From Holacanthus passer (Eukaryota; Chordata; Actinopteri; Pomacanthidae), in the NCBI GenBank assembly GCA_025331565.1, contig JAFREQ010000049.1, positions 4,126,501-4,190,500 of the forward strand: DNA of 64,000 nucleotides. Direction: 5' to 3'. Each line of letters begins with the position of its first letter. The first letter of the stretch is position 1. Shown here in pieces: positions 12,900 to 25,900 of this stretch. The position numbers were made by a program, and so were the translations under genes. The notes below the pieces were generated by a model that did not search any database, was not told the origin of the DNA, and saw only the letters and a program-made list of their open reading frames with translations.

Positions 12900-13930
12900 A
12901 AATAGGAACAAGCCTCTTTTATGAATTTGATGGTGAAAAGTCCCCCTCAGAAGTCTTAACCACAGCTATGGTAATATCCTGTAGATCTTTTAAGACCACA
13001 GTTGTTGCAAAAAATGAGCAACCTGCGGTGAGCACAAATAGACATGATGATATGATATACCACAACATACATACACGCACACAGAGCCACTACACACACA
13101 TAGTCATAAAGTCGTAAATAAGTAAGATAAAGATAAGATAAACCTTTATTCGTCCCACAGTGGGGAAATATGAATTTACTTATTGTGGTATTTCTTTCTG
13201 TTGGCAAAACATTCTCATCTTAAAATACTTTGTTGTATTTGGTGACATCTAGGGAAAAAAAAGAGAACAGAAAAAACTAATCAAAGCTCCTGATTGCCTT
13301 CTCTCCTATGGCCTGCACCCTCAGACTGGAAGGTCACCCTGCCCCATCACTCCTCTGCATTCCCCAACCCCCAACCCAACTCTCCCAGACGCTGCTGTCT
13401 GTGTTGTCCAGACAACAACGAGTAAAGCCACAAGAATTTCTGCTTCAAACAACCCCATCACCCCTCTGCAAACCTGCCTTATAAATCTGTCACAAATATG
13501 TCAATATGTCAAATTTATAAGAAAAGAGGAAACAAAATAAAACGCGATGACAAAAATTCCCTCAGTTATTTGGAAAAGTAAACTAGTGACAAGCGATGTA
13601 CTTCTGCTTTACCAGAAAGATGGAAAGAGTGTAGAGAGGCATGAAACTGAGTGAAAAAAACAGTGGTGGGGTGGGGCAGCTGTAGAGAAGGGGGGTGTCT
13701 CTGAGGCCAATGGGGCCGCAGGAAAGCAGCTTTGTCAATGACATGGAGCTCAGTTTCCCCGCCCAGGGTGTAAAACAGTCTGCTCTCAGTGACAGCTCAG
13801 ACAATATGCTTGTGAGACACATGAGGAGTAATTCCCCAAGAGTTTTCACACACACTCATGATTGAGATGGTTCACTGAAAACGGACCCTCTGTGGACGGA
13901 CTTATTTTTCTGTGTGGACACAACAGCTTA
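12900..13930. other. Spacer between cstf1 and cass4 with a short LINE-tail-like repeat
   Basis: No coding gene was seen. An AGATAAGATAAACCTTTATT stretch followed by CGTCCCACAGTGGGGAAAT at about 13125-13170 resembles the 3' tail of common fish LINEs; a similar tail recurs near 21545-21580 inside cass4 intron 1. The last 200 bases probably contain the cass4 promoter and 5' UTR, but no TATA box is evident. Confidence 0.45.
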
Positions 13931-13936
13931 ACAAAC

Positions 13937-16900
13937 ATGGTGAGTACTGCAGCTGCTCCAAAAGAGCAAATTTCAAATTACTTCTGTTATAACTCAGTCA
14001 ACTTTTATTTTGAATGGTTTATCACCCCAGTTTTCAATTTATGCTGCAGTATACTTTTGTATCCGCTCTGTTGTATATTGTTGCTTTCTCTGAGGAATGT
14101 CCCTGTTGGCCACCTGCTTGGATTTCACTTTAACTTGCGGTGTCAGCTACCGCCTATTTCTACACACAGACCCTCTGACCTGCTCCACTGTAGGCTGTAA
14201 CCTGAGATGTCCTGACAGAACTGAGAGTGAAACTTTATGAGCCTCATTAACACACAAGCCTTCAGATGCGAGATTATCAACTCAGGCTGCTCACAACTAG
14301 TTAATTGGGACGTTAAGCAGATGTTTCTTTTAAATGTTACACTTTACACATTGCTATGCTTGGTTTAGTTTACACTGATTTATGAATTATAAAACTGATT
14401 AACGTGTCAGTTGTGCATATTAAGCACTCAGCATTCAAACAGCTGATCAAACTGCCTGCATGTTTATGATCTCTAAAACCTTGTGCACATTTGTTGCTCC
14501 ACTCTCTCTGTGCTTTTTGCTTTGTTGCTTTTCGGTGGATCTGCTGAGTGAACCTTTTGTGGCTGATCTGGTTCCCATTCTGTGTCCAGCTTGATACCTC
14601 TTTCACCTCACAGCTGGTCTGTCACTGACAGGCCTGGATGCTGCGAAACTAGGTGTTGAATTTTAAGTTTGAATACTTACAGTTACAGTGTGATCTTCAA
14701 TCTGTTTGCAGCTTAACCAACAAAGTATCAGTGGATGTATTTGCACCATTTTGTCTCTACAAGTCAGTGTTTGTTAAAAGACCCCCACAATCATTAAATG
14801 GGACCGCAAGTAAGCCAACAGCAGATGGAGAAAAGATTCAGCTTAGTACACCGAGAGAATAAGAGAATGTCTTACTCTTACAGAAGTACAAATAGCTCTA
14901 CATGGCAATAGTAACACTTCTCTCAGTGTTAGCGCTACCAGCTCAGTCATTGTTTGGTTTGAGGGTACAGAAGGTTAAGAAAGCCTCAACATGATTAATG
15001 CAATAGAAAAGCATAATCTTCCCAGGTCCTATCTGTTGCTCACAGTAGAGGGAAAGGATATGCATCATCCTGACATTTTCCCATACAAAGCAACAACTGA
15101 GCTCATCTTATTCATCGCTTCTTAAAAAAAAACTGGTTTGGTTGATGACTAACTCAGTTTAAGCAATCTCATTTCCGTTCTATAAGATTCTTTGGTATTG
15201 GAATTTATTTCTTTTTTAGTTCTTAGGGAGCTATTTTGGGACACCGCGTGTGCTGTGTTGCTGTCTGTTTTTATCATCTGAGAGCAGGAGTCAGTAGACT
15301 GTCATGAGGGCTTACACAGCAGGAGGCTGGCATGGAGAAGCGGCAGCATCCTCTTCATATCCCATTCAAGGAAGCCGAATTTCAATTTTTTGGGGGGTCT
15401 AATTCGCCATCTGTTCTTTACATTATCCAGCCGCTGTCCATGTGTTTCACTGCTGAGGATTATTAATCTACCCCATCATTCATCCTGTCAGCCAAAAAGT
15501 TGGACGATGTGTGCCAACTGGCTGCTGAATAAACTCACCAAAGTATGAAAACAAAATTAACTGAGTCTTTTGATTGAGACTTGGACAATTTGTAAGGTAA
15601 TAATAAACGGATGAATAAATATTAGAGGCTTCCAACAGCATTGGGGCTTTCCACTATCATTTTTCTGAAACCCCATTTAAAAGATAAGGGTGTCAGACTT
15701 GGTTTTAGAGGGAGGTTTAGCTGAAAAGCAGAACTGAGACTCTTATCAGACAGCTTTTTAAAGTGGTTCAATACAGAGAATTATCACCCAACTCTGCAGC
15801 TCCCTTCAGCTCTGAGGAGATTTTTACATTGTTTCAGATATTTTCAGTGAATAAAAGCTCTAATAAACTCACTGTACCATGACTGCCCTGCACCAAATAA
15901 CAGACATGCAAAGTTGGCAACCAGCTGTTAAAGAAGTGGAGCATTTAGCAGCTAAAGATGACACCAACACAGAGCTAAAAGAAGAGAGGAGTAAATATTG
16001 GACTTCCATTCAGCAGGTGGACACAAGCACGACTCTAAATCAATGCTCATATTGCTCTTTGTCTGTGTAAATGAGCAGTTTGCCAACTGTAGAACAACTT
16101 ACCTGGAAGCAACAAAAAGATCCACACTGGATGATACACATGACAAATGAATGACGAACCTGTGAGACAGGAAACTTGCCCAACCTTTGCAGTCACACCA
16201 CAGCATTTACCAATAGTTGACCTCATTACAGCAATGGAATCAGTCATAACGAAAAATAGCTTCACGGAAACAGAGGCAGAACGGCTCGGGTTGAAGGTAT
16301 CAGCCACGCTTTCCAACCTCAACATCCAGGAAAAGACGGAAATGATGCACAGTGATCTTAAACACAGCAGACTACCATGCCAGAGTTACCAGGCCACTCT
16401 GTGACACTAATACACCAATACATGTGGAACACTGGGGCGTGATCCCACCAGTTGATACAAGAAAAAGGCCATAAAATGTTTGCAACAACTACAAAAGGAG
16501 AAGGCCATCAGTGGTGAACAGTATCAGTGCTTGTATCCTGAAGAAGCCATCCCATGCATGTCTGGGCTCCACAAGATTCACAAAGAAGGTAAAGATATGT
16601 GGATGACAGCGTGAGTCAAAATCGAAACCCAAAAAAGAGCAAGCCTTCATTGAGCATGTTAACTCAGTGGACCATGACATCAAGTTCACATGAGGGAACG
16701 ACAGCTTGACCTTTTTGGCCTGTGCTGTACTCATTTAGGAGGACAAGAGCCTACACAATAGAGGAAACCCATACACACAGACCAAGACTTACTCTTTAAC
16801 TCTCAGCACCCACTGCAGCGCAAGTTAGGAGTCAGCAGAAATTCATTTACAAATGTTTACATTCAATGTTTCTCACAGCATTGTGTGTATCCTTGTGCCC

Positions 16901-19900
16901 CAACAAAACAGATTTTGAAACCCACATTTTTTTCATTGTTTTCTAGCTGGCAGTCCTCTTCACTCGAGCATGGAAGTTCACTCTTGACCTTGGAGACAGT
17001 AGACAGTCCACTTATTAGTTCTTCAACAGAATTTGCTCAGTTGTCATTTTGTGTCATCACTTGTCTTCACTGCATTTGTTGTCCCTTTGCTATGATTTGC
17101 AGGGATCCACTCATCAAAACATTGCTCCATAGTACCATTGATGGTCAAAGATTCCACTACATGATCCATCAGATTCCCTGCAAATATGACCATCTCATCT
17201 GACACACAAAGTTAACAGCAGTGCATGAGTTCACAGGAAATGCCAAACTTCCTCAATTTGTTGAATGTTACTATAGTATTATCTCAAAAAAACTCATTTA
17301 AGTTTACAGTAGGCATAGATACTGTTTGAGTCTGTGCAGAGAGAGATCCAACAATAATACGACAATAACAATAATATGACAATAGTCATACAGTCTCAAC
17401 CACTCAACTCAATGCTTTTAAACACTGTAAGTGTAACTGTGTCAGCTACAAGTAAAGCAACAAAGAGACCACATATTCACTGTGACAAAAGGCAGAAGAT
17501 GAGACTAAGGAAGTGAGTATAAATAAAAGCAGAGTGTGAGGGGTGAGATAAGTTCCTGCCATGGAGGAGCGAGCCCACAATCCGCTTGTTATCTGCTGCT
17601 GCTCACATTGTCCAGTCTGTCATCCGCTGTTACTGCTTCACCTCTAGGAAGCAACAAACTGTTCTGAGGACTGAAACTACTCACTACAGTGCATCTTTCT
17701 GATCATTCTGTGTCTTCTTATACAGTTCTAGAAATTTGACCTCTTATTTTAACACAAACTTGCAGTGTGGCAGCCATAATCAGCTGAATCAGCTATTTGT
17801 TGGCCTTCTTTCATACTTCTCTAAAAATCTTTAAATAGCTACACCAGTGCTCTTTATTTCTTACTCTGTTTTGTGAAAGTGGTCACATTTTTGTTCTAAA
17901 CTGCATATAAGAAAACTACTAGTGAACTCTGCAGTCTGAATTGTACTGTACGATTTAGAAGTGTAATACAATATTGCAAAAGTTGAAATAAAAACGCTGT
18001 TTACTTACATCTGCTTTCTAGTAAATGAAATGTAATTAAATTAATGACTTGTTGCACTCACACAACTCACAGTATTTGTCTGTATGTAGGTCTACTCACT
18101 AGCTTTTACCACATCTCACTGGCTTGATTTGTTCATGTGTTCAAGCGAGATTGTGCGACTAACTTTTGCAGTGAAATTCAGTGAATTTTCCTTCATTTTC
18201 AAAGATTTTCTTTGAGCAAGTGGAATGGGACCCCAACCAGTAACATAGAAAGTGTTCATTTCTTGTTTTGCTGTCAGAAAACTGACTCTGTAATGAACAT
18301 TACTATTGTCATGAGCCTCTATAAGCTACTGGCTACACCAGCCCAAGTAACGCTGGAGCAGAATAACCACTGAGTGTATTGAATTGACACCATTGAAATG
18401 GTGTGTTTTGTTGCTTATGAATTGGACATTTGATTTGTAATGAGAAAATTTAAGCTTTTTATTCTTTCTAAATGTTCATAGTCTGGCTTCAAAGCTCAAA
18501 AATGTCTTCCAAACAAGCCAACTCAAAGATAAAAAAAAACAGATTTCCTGCATATGTTTCCCAAAAAAACTTATTCTGTCTCTTTCACCATAAAAAGTTC
18601 TCTACCTCATCTTGTTTGTCCCATATGTTTAGTTCTTCTCAAGTCAAACTTACTTACTTGTATGTTCAGCTATTTTAACAGACATAATACATACATTGAT
18701 CAGAGTACAGAACACTTTGAGATCTTCATCCCAAAAAGCACAAAATAATCTATTGGACATTTTATTAGTTGACCCATCTTTTATCAGGCAGTTTTGTTTA
18801 GTTATGTGGAATGTCAATTGTCCACTAAAATGTCCCAGGAAGTTTTCATCAGTCGTGTGTTTTTGTATGAGATTTTGACATAGTTCTCACCAGTTCCCGT
18901 ACAGGAAATACCAGGGCAGCTGTAAGCGAGTCAGTGTCACTGCCACAGAGCCTGAGTTAGTCTCCACAGCCTCCTCTTGGATTTGTTTGGGTTGGAGAGA
19001 GGGTTGACAAAGGTGATTTTCCATGGAGCACATCTGAGGATCATTTATGATGATAAAACTGATCGACCAGGAAGGAATTCCCAGCATGTCTGAAAACAAT
19101 TTACTGGGATACCAAATATTTCTTTCAGTGTTTTTCCCTCTGTTTGTCTATCTGTCTCTGTCTCTCCTCCACGTCTCTCCCCCTGCCCCCGTCTTTGTAT
19201 CTAAGATACTGTGGGAAAGTCTAATATGTCATATTTACGGGCTGACTTCCTGTCCAATTTTAAGAAAAGAGATTATCTTAACTATGTGCTCTGCCTCATC
19301 CTGAACACCCTGCTTCTGCTGCTCTGAATGGGAAATGGACATATTTTCTAAATTTTAATGAACCTTTAGTCATGTGTGACAGATTTGTTCATCACCACTG
19401 TGGGTCTTGTGCTTGGGCCTGGCATGTGTCTGAATGTATAATGGATGAGGTGCTGACCTGACCCTGGGGTTGTGCCCAGGCTGTCAAGGGCCAAAAGGTC
19501 AGAGTGAACCAAGAGGGTGTCGTTCCCACACTGGGAACCACTTCCTGGCCTGGTTCCTGTTCCAGCGGCTCTCTGGGACTGGATTTTGTTGACCCAATAC
19601 TGTGTCTCTACAGGTGCTCTCTGATTATATAGGGAAACGTTTGCAATAACTCAACAGTGTCAATCTTTTAATCTTTCACAGTCAGTTGAAACAGTAATCA
19701 ACAAAGTAATCAGTAATAGATATAATCAGCACTTGCAGCCCTATTTGAGTGTTTGGTGTAAAGTTAACATCAATTAAAAGTAAGTTAAAAATTGAATTGC
19801 CCTTCTGACTTGAAGCAAACAATGTGTCATGAAAACCATTGATATACTCTACATCTGGCCTTGCATTGATTTGACATAGCTGAGATGGGCTAAAGTAGGA

Positions 19901-22900
19901 TAATTTGTCTTGATGTGGCTTCTTGCCTAAAGAGAAGCTCCTATCTGGGACTTTGGTGCGTTGCGACTGACGGGCCGATGTTAATTTGTGAACAGGATGG
20001 AGCAGAGAGAAGGGAGAGACGAGGGAGAGGCAGAGACAGCTGTGGAGTTAAAGTGCTGAAGGCCAGCTGTCCGCAGGGCTGATCTGCACAAGCAGGCGTG
20101 TGCTGGAATCCAAAAGAGTCACAGCTGAATCTGACTTTTTTTTTTTTTTTTTTTTTTTTTTACTGTACGCAATGATCAACATGCAGACACAGGATCAGGG
20201 ATACCAGTAAACACAGCACAAGACAGGGGCTTCTGCTCAGGACAAGTGACCTGAATTCTGATAGTTTCACATGTTGAGTCGTGGTTTGAATGGCTATATA
20301 TAAAAATTTGGTTAGAGAAAACAATTAAAAAAGTGTCCCCAATAATCAGGTCACGTGGCTGTGGCTTAAATGGTATTTATAGCCCACCACAGTTAGAGGT
20401 ACTGAAACTATACAGGCACGCAAATCTTATCAACCTGGATGGATGAAATTCAGTATGAGCATCAGTTTTGCTAATGTCATCTTAGGATAGCATACACGGA
20501 TGATTCCAAGCACAAAGTACAACAACGTAAATCTTGGTGGTACGGTCGCTGACTGTCATCTGACCCGATATATTTCACTCGCATGTCTGTAGCATGACCC
20601 AGAGGATTAAGCAGGGAGTTTGCTGAGGCTTGGTGTGTGAGTGTGTGTCTGTGCGTGTGCTGAGGTGGGGAGGGGGCATGGTCTGCTGCGGTCAGTGTGC
20701 TCCACAGGCCTGCATCCCAACAGGTGCTGAGCGTGTTGGGCTCCGATGGTGAATGGGCTCTTTGTTGCGGAGGATTCACCCTCAGAGAGAGGGCAGAGCC
20801 GGCAGAGCCCCCCCACACACGCTTATCAGCTGAGGGTGGTGTCTGTGTGTGGGTGTGTGAGGGGTGTTTGTTTTGTCGAGGGTCTGTCTGTACCATTATT
20901 CCTATAGTGTCTTGCACTTGCATCTGGGATTTCTCTTTTTCTCTCTCTCTTTTTATGTTTCTCAGTGGTGAAATGTTACCAGGTGCCTTAACTCAGGAAC
21001 TTTTCACAATTTTGAAGTACTTGTACAATACTTGAGTATTTTCATTTATGCTTCTGCATAATTGTATTTCAAGAGGTCACTGAGGAATATGAGGACTTTT
21101 TTACTGATAATACTTCTGAATGCATTACTTTTACTTGAGTATTTCTACATCATTGGTACTACCAGTTTTACTCAGTTAAGAGAAACTTCTTCCACCACTG
21201 ATGTCCAGCATCTTAGTTGAGTGAGGCAGTACATTAACGTTTGCTAATTAACACTAAATACACAGCACAACTGAGGCTGAAGGGTAGTTTTGCAGGTATT
21301 TGGTGATATATTTAGAAATCAGAGGGTCACTCAAGTTATTACAATTTATCCTGGAGAAAACATACAGTCATTAAATCATTAAGATTGGTTGTGTCGAGGA
21401 ACAATGATGCACAGAGTTTTGTGCAGGTTCATCAAGTAAACATCCAGATATTTCATCGTGGATCAAAGTGGTGGACCTACTACTACTACACACCTACTGA
21501 CAGAGCTGTTCTGCTAGTGTTACTTAAAAAATTTTCATGGCAGATATACCTTTATTTGTCCCACAGTGGGGATATTCACAAAATTCGCAAAATGGTTAAT
21601 TCAGTAACATCCTGTTTCCATTTTAAGCCCTTAAGTAGCTTTGAGGTTGTAAAAATCATCGTATTCTACTCTGACAGTATCGCATACCATGTAAGACTCA
21701 GATTTTGGTGCCGGTGCACAGAGCAGCACAAGCAGCAAGTCAGTTTGACGTTTTCTTTATCTTGAAATTGGCTTCACCCATTCAAATTTAAGTTCTCTAT
21801 CAGTTCTCTATAAATGATTGATTGAAAATCATGCAAGTAAAACTGAGAATCTGAGACATAACATAATGCAGAGGTTAGATATAGGATTAAAAAATAGAAT
21901 ATGTATAAGATATAATAAAATAAAATGGAAACTAAAAGATTCATCTAACCATACGTGTTTCTCGTGAGAATTTAGAAATAGATAACTTGGTGAGATAAGT
22001 GTGAAACCCACTTTATCAGCAGATCAAACCACAAGCTGCTGGCTGTGAATTCAGCTCTGCCTTGTGGTTTTGGTTTAGAGGCATGTTGCATTATTCTTAG
22101 CTTGTCTCTATAATGACAGTCTGCACAACAAGAGGCACCACAGGAAAGAGCTTGACACTGAAGCAAAGGAAATTAAGTCAGTGTTTGTGCTCAGTTACAT
22201 ACAGAAAAACGGAGGGGAGTTTATTAGCTGTATAGCTAATGAAGAATTATCAGGGAAACATGCCAAGGGCATGCAAACAGTGATCATTCCTCAATTGCAG
22301 AGTACAAATTGGATTCAAAATATGTAGAGTGAAAAGTCTCATTTTTGGAGCAGTGAGACAGGACACTTGCAAGCCTGTAAGAGGAAGCATTGAAAAAACT
22401 TGTTTTCCATTTACCTCTCTGGAGGAAGCACAAATAGGAACTGAAAATACAGAGCAAAGAAAGCTGCCATTCAAAACACAAAGAGCTCTGCTTAGTTTTT
22501 TGTTATTTCATAATCACTCTAAGAATAAGGGAAGAGATGGCTGTGCAACTGCTAGTGGTTTTAATTGTAATGTCTAAAATGACTTTGTGCTTTTTTTCCC
22601 TTATGAATGTGATGACAACTCAGATGCGCAACTTATAGCAACATTATGCAAGAGGAAATGTAGTCATAGGCCCATGGCAGCAGAAGAAGAATGCATTACA
22701 TTCAGGACCAATGGAATAGATAGTATTACATGTCGAGACAAGATTCAAGTCCCTTCATCTATATGTGGATCGTCACTGTGAAAATTACTGTATACAAACT
22801 GACCAGGAAAGGGTTGCAAATAAAAATGAAAATTGGAGATTGTCATCACACTACTTGCCTACAGGTATGCTTTACCTCCTAATCTTTATTTTCCATTTTC

Positions 22901-25900
22901 TCTGTTCTTTATTTCAGAACAAACTAGCGAAGGCTCTGTATGACAACACGGCAGAGTGTGCAGATGAGCTGGCCTTCAGAAAAGGGGACATCGTCACTGT
23001 GATGGATCAAAATGTGGCCGGCACGAGCGGATGGTGGATGTGTTCTCTTTATGGACGGCATGGCCTGGCCCCTGCAAACAGACTGCAGCTTTTACCACAA
23101 ACTGGAACCATTGCAGGCTCCTTAAGTCATGTCGCAGAAAAACCTAAATTAATTGATGCTAAAGCTGATGAGAGTGTGCAAAATATCTACCAGATCCCGA
23201 GCGTGCCCCGACCCTGCAGCAGCCAAGCTTATGAACGCATGGACATGATCTACAAGGTCCCGTCCACTCCTTTATCAGCTTCAAAAAGTCCAGTCCCAAC
23301 AGCACTTAAGTACAGCACAGAAGGACCTGAGGTAAACAAATTGTTTTTTCGACAAGTGTAATTACATTCATGTAGAGAAAAGCAAAAAGACACACCAACC
23401 ATCTACATTTAGTACATTTTAGTTTGTCTATTGGTCTGAGGTCAAAGTTGGTCCTTTTCCTTGGGAAGCATTCACTCACGATTAGAGAGGTAGGCTGCTG
23501 CAGAAATGCAATGCTGTGAAACCCCTGCTGGCAAAAGAGCTTACAGATGGGGACCGGGCCTCTCCATGGGGACAGGAATCCCGCACCGGGTCTTTATGGG
23601 CCTGTAAAAGACAAACAGACACAGACTTCAGACACTTTTAACTGCAAACAGCAGCCCATGCCGCCAGGGACCCCAGAAAGACAGAAGTGTCTGTCCGGGT
23701 GCCAGCACAGCAGAAGGTGGGGAGAAATATACCCACATGTTCACCATTTCCTCTCCTGCTCCAGGGGAGTCCTGTTCCCTTCTGCAGTAGCCACCTAATA
23801 TTCAATGAGCAGCATGGTTTCTATTATAGAGCTGCGTTAATTGGCATAGTGCATGCATAATGGGGTTCTCCGGTACTCTCAACGGGCTTCAGAGCAAACA
23901 CTGTCCTCATAAATGTGTTGATGTAGAGGTCAGTGGGGTATATGCAGCTTTGATCAAAGTGGTGCAAGTTTTGTTAGTCAACCCCAATATTACAGCCTCT
24001 CTGTCTGGTCTGCAGCCTTCATTCTTCAGCATGGGGTCCAGTCCAAAAGGGGAGGTTTACGATGTCCCAAGCCAAGCAAGAAGAGCTTCTCTTTTCAACG
24101 TGAGCTCCTGAAAATAAACAACAAACATCTGTCAAAAGTAGTGATATTCTGACACTTGAGTGGATACTGGTCTGATGTCTCAACTGTTTATGTGATGTTC
24201 TACTTGCAGGCATCAACAACTCCAAGACATATGCCACGAACACACTCACTGCTTCCAATTACGGAGCTGGAGAAAAGATTTGACTCTCCGGAGAGTTTAA
24301 GGTGTAGCAGTCCAGGAGACACTTATGTAAGTTTCAGACATTTGGAGAGATTAATGAAGCAAAGAACCTATGATACTACTATGATACACTTTAAAATGCT
24401 AACTTTCCTTCATTTTTACTTATTCTTCACCCTGCTAAAGGTTCAGAATGCTTAAAACTACCTGGTAAATATGACATGATGCCAGACTACATTTAAAGGC
24501 CAAAGTGTTTACACCTATTCCAAATAGTCACATTTGAAGGTGGGGTGAAAAGCCTGCAGCCATAGCCTCCTTCTGGCTGGATCATTCGCTATTGCCAAGT
24601 CACTATCTTCGCTTTGAAGTCTTCAAGCAATGAATCGTACAAATGGAGATAGCGTTGCACACACTCAGTCTCTTCTCTAAGGCCATTTGTGGTGTTGTAC
24701 TTGGTTGTAGACACAAAAAGTTGTTGTATGAAGAAAGAAAAAAGAGCTTGAGACCGTGGGGGTGCCACCAATTCTGACATCGAAGACGTGGGGCAGGGGT
24801 TTTGAACGCTCTTAGCCAACAAGCACTTAGCTTGATGCATATTGAAGCACTTCTAAGAAAGTTTCTTTCCACTAAGAAATTAGTGTCTGCTTCATTCCTA
24901 AAGACCTTTTCTTTTTGCATAGCTGAGATATTGACAACTTTGTTCTTGTGCACAGGTGTTTGCAGTTCCACCACCTTTGTCTCAGGACCCAAACTATGAC
25001 ATCCCTGTTCCCTCGGCCACAGAAGCCCAACAGAAAATGATCGGTGGATACAGCACCCTTCCCAACCCCCGCAAGCCTGAATGGATTTATGATGTGCCAG
25101 TGGGTCTACCCCAAGGCTCCTATGATACCATGCCCCCCAAAACTGTTTGCAGGCAACTTTATGACACTCTTCCAGCACATGCTTGGCCCATTCAAGGAAG
25201 CAGTCCAACTCCCTCACTTTATGATATACCAAAATCCAATTGTCTTGACATCCCGAGTCCACCCAAAGTCCTGCCAAGGGTCCCAATTTATGACAAGCCC
25301 CCAACTCAGAGGCTCACAGAAGAGCTAGTGTATGCAGTTCCACCCCAGGAAGAACCACTTTCCAGGGTTCCCAGTGATCCCCCCAGTGATCATATACCCC
25401 TAGAGTGCAGAGGTGACACAAGCAATGCACATGAACTCAAAAGGGTGCGTCTTCAGCGAATGAGGAATTTCCTGGCCTGTACATCTTTCCGTGACCTTCC
25501 AGGAAGTGGAGTCTCATTAGCGCAGGAGGACGACGAGCGAGGTAGAACCTTACATCTCTCTGCAGCAGACAGTCAAAGAATCAGCACGGCCTCCAGCTCC
25601 TCCACCAGCTCGTGTGACTCCCTGGCTCTGAGCTCCTCCTCTCCCGAGCCCTTGCGAGAAGTGATGCTCAGCCAGGAAGAAGCCTGCCGCAGACTTCTGG
25701 ATCTGCAGGAGTCCATTTGCAGAGCTGTACCCCGCCTCATGGACTTTGTCAGCAGTCACTGGAGGAGTAAAGAACATTTGGAGAAACACCTGAAGGAGAT
25801 CAAAGAAGCAGCAGAGGGGATTGCATGTTCTCTGACGTCCTTCCTGAACTTTACCCTTGACATGAAGGGCAATGCCCGCCGTTTGACTGATGCCAACCTT

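Larger units (their letters stand above)
13940..22917 (+). other. cass4: Large first intron of cass4 (inferred) holding decayed repeats
   Basis: About 9 kb without a believable host exon. It contains a decayed Penelope-like element (16147-16830), a poly-T tract at about 20137-20161, a teleost dispersed repeat (about 21005-21200) and a LINE-tail-like segment near 21545-21580. If the proposed ATG exon at 13937 is wrong, the true first exon must still lie upstream of 22918, and part of this interval would be intergenic. Confidence 0.5.

Noticed and set aside
20477..20923. Minus-strand frame of 148 codons
   Set aside because: It lies over a GT/CA-rich low-complexity stretch in cass4 intron 1 (THTQT, HTHRHTLTH). 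No domain, no splice context.
24603..25304. Minus-strand frame of 233 codons opposite cass4 exon 5
   Set aside because: Shadow of the real plus-strand coding exon; it overlaps the YxxP-rich cass4 frame and resembles no protein.
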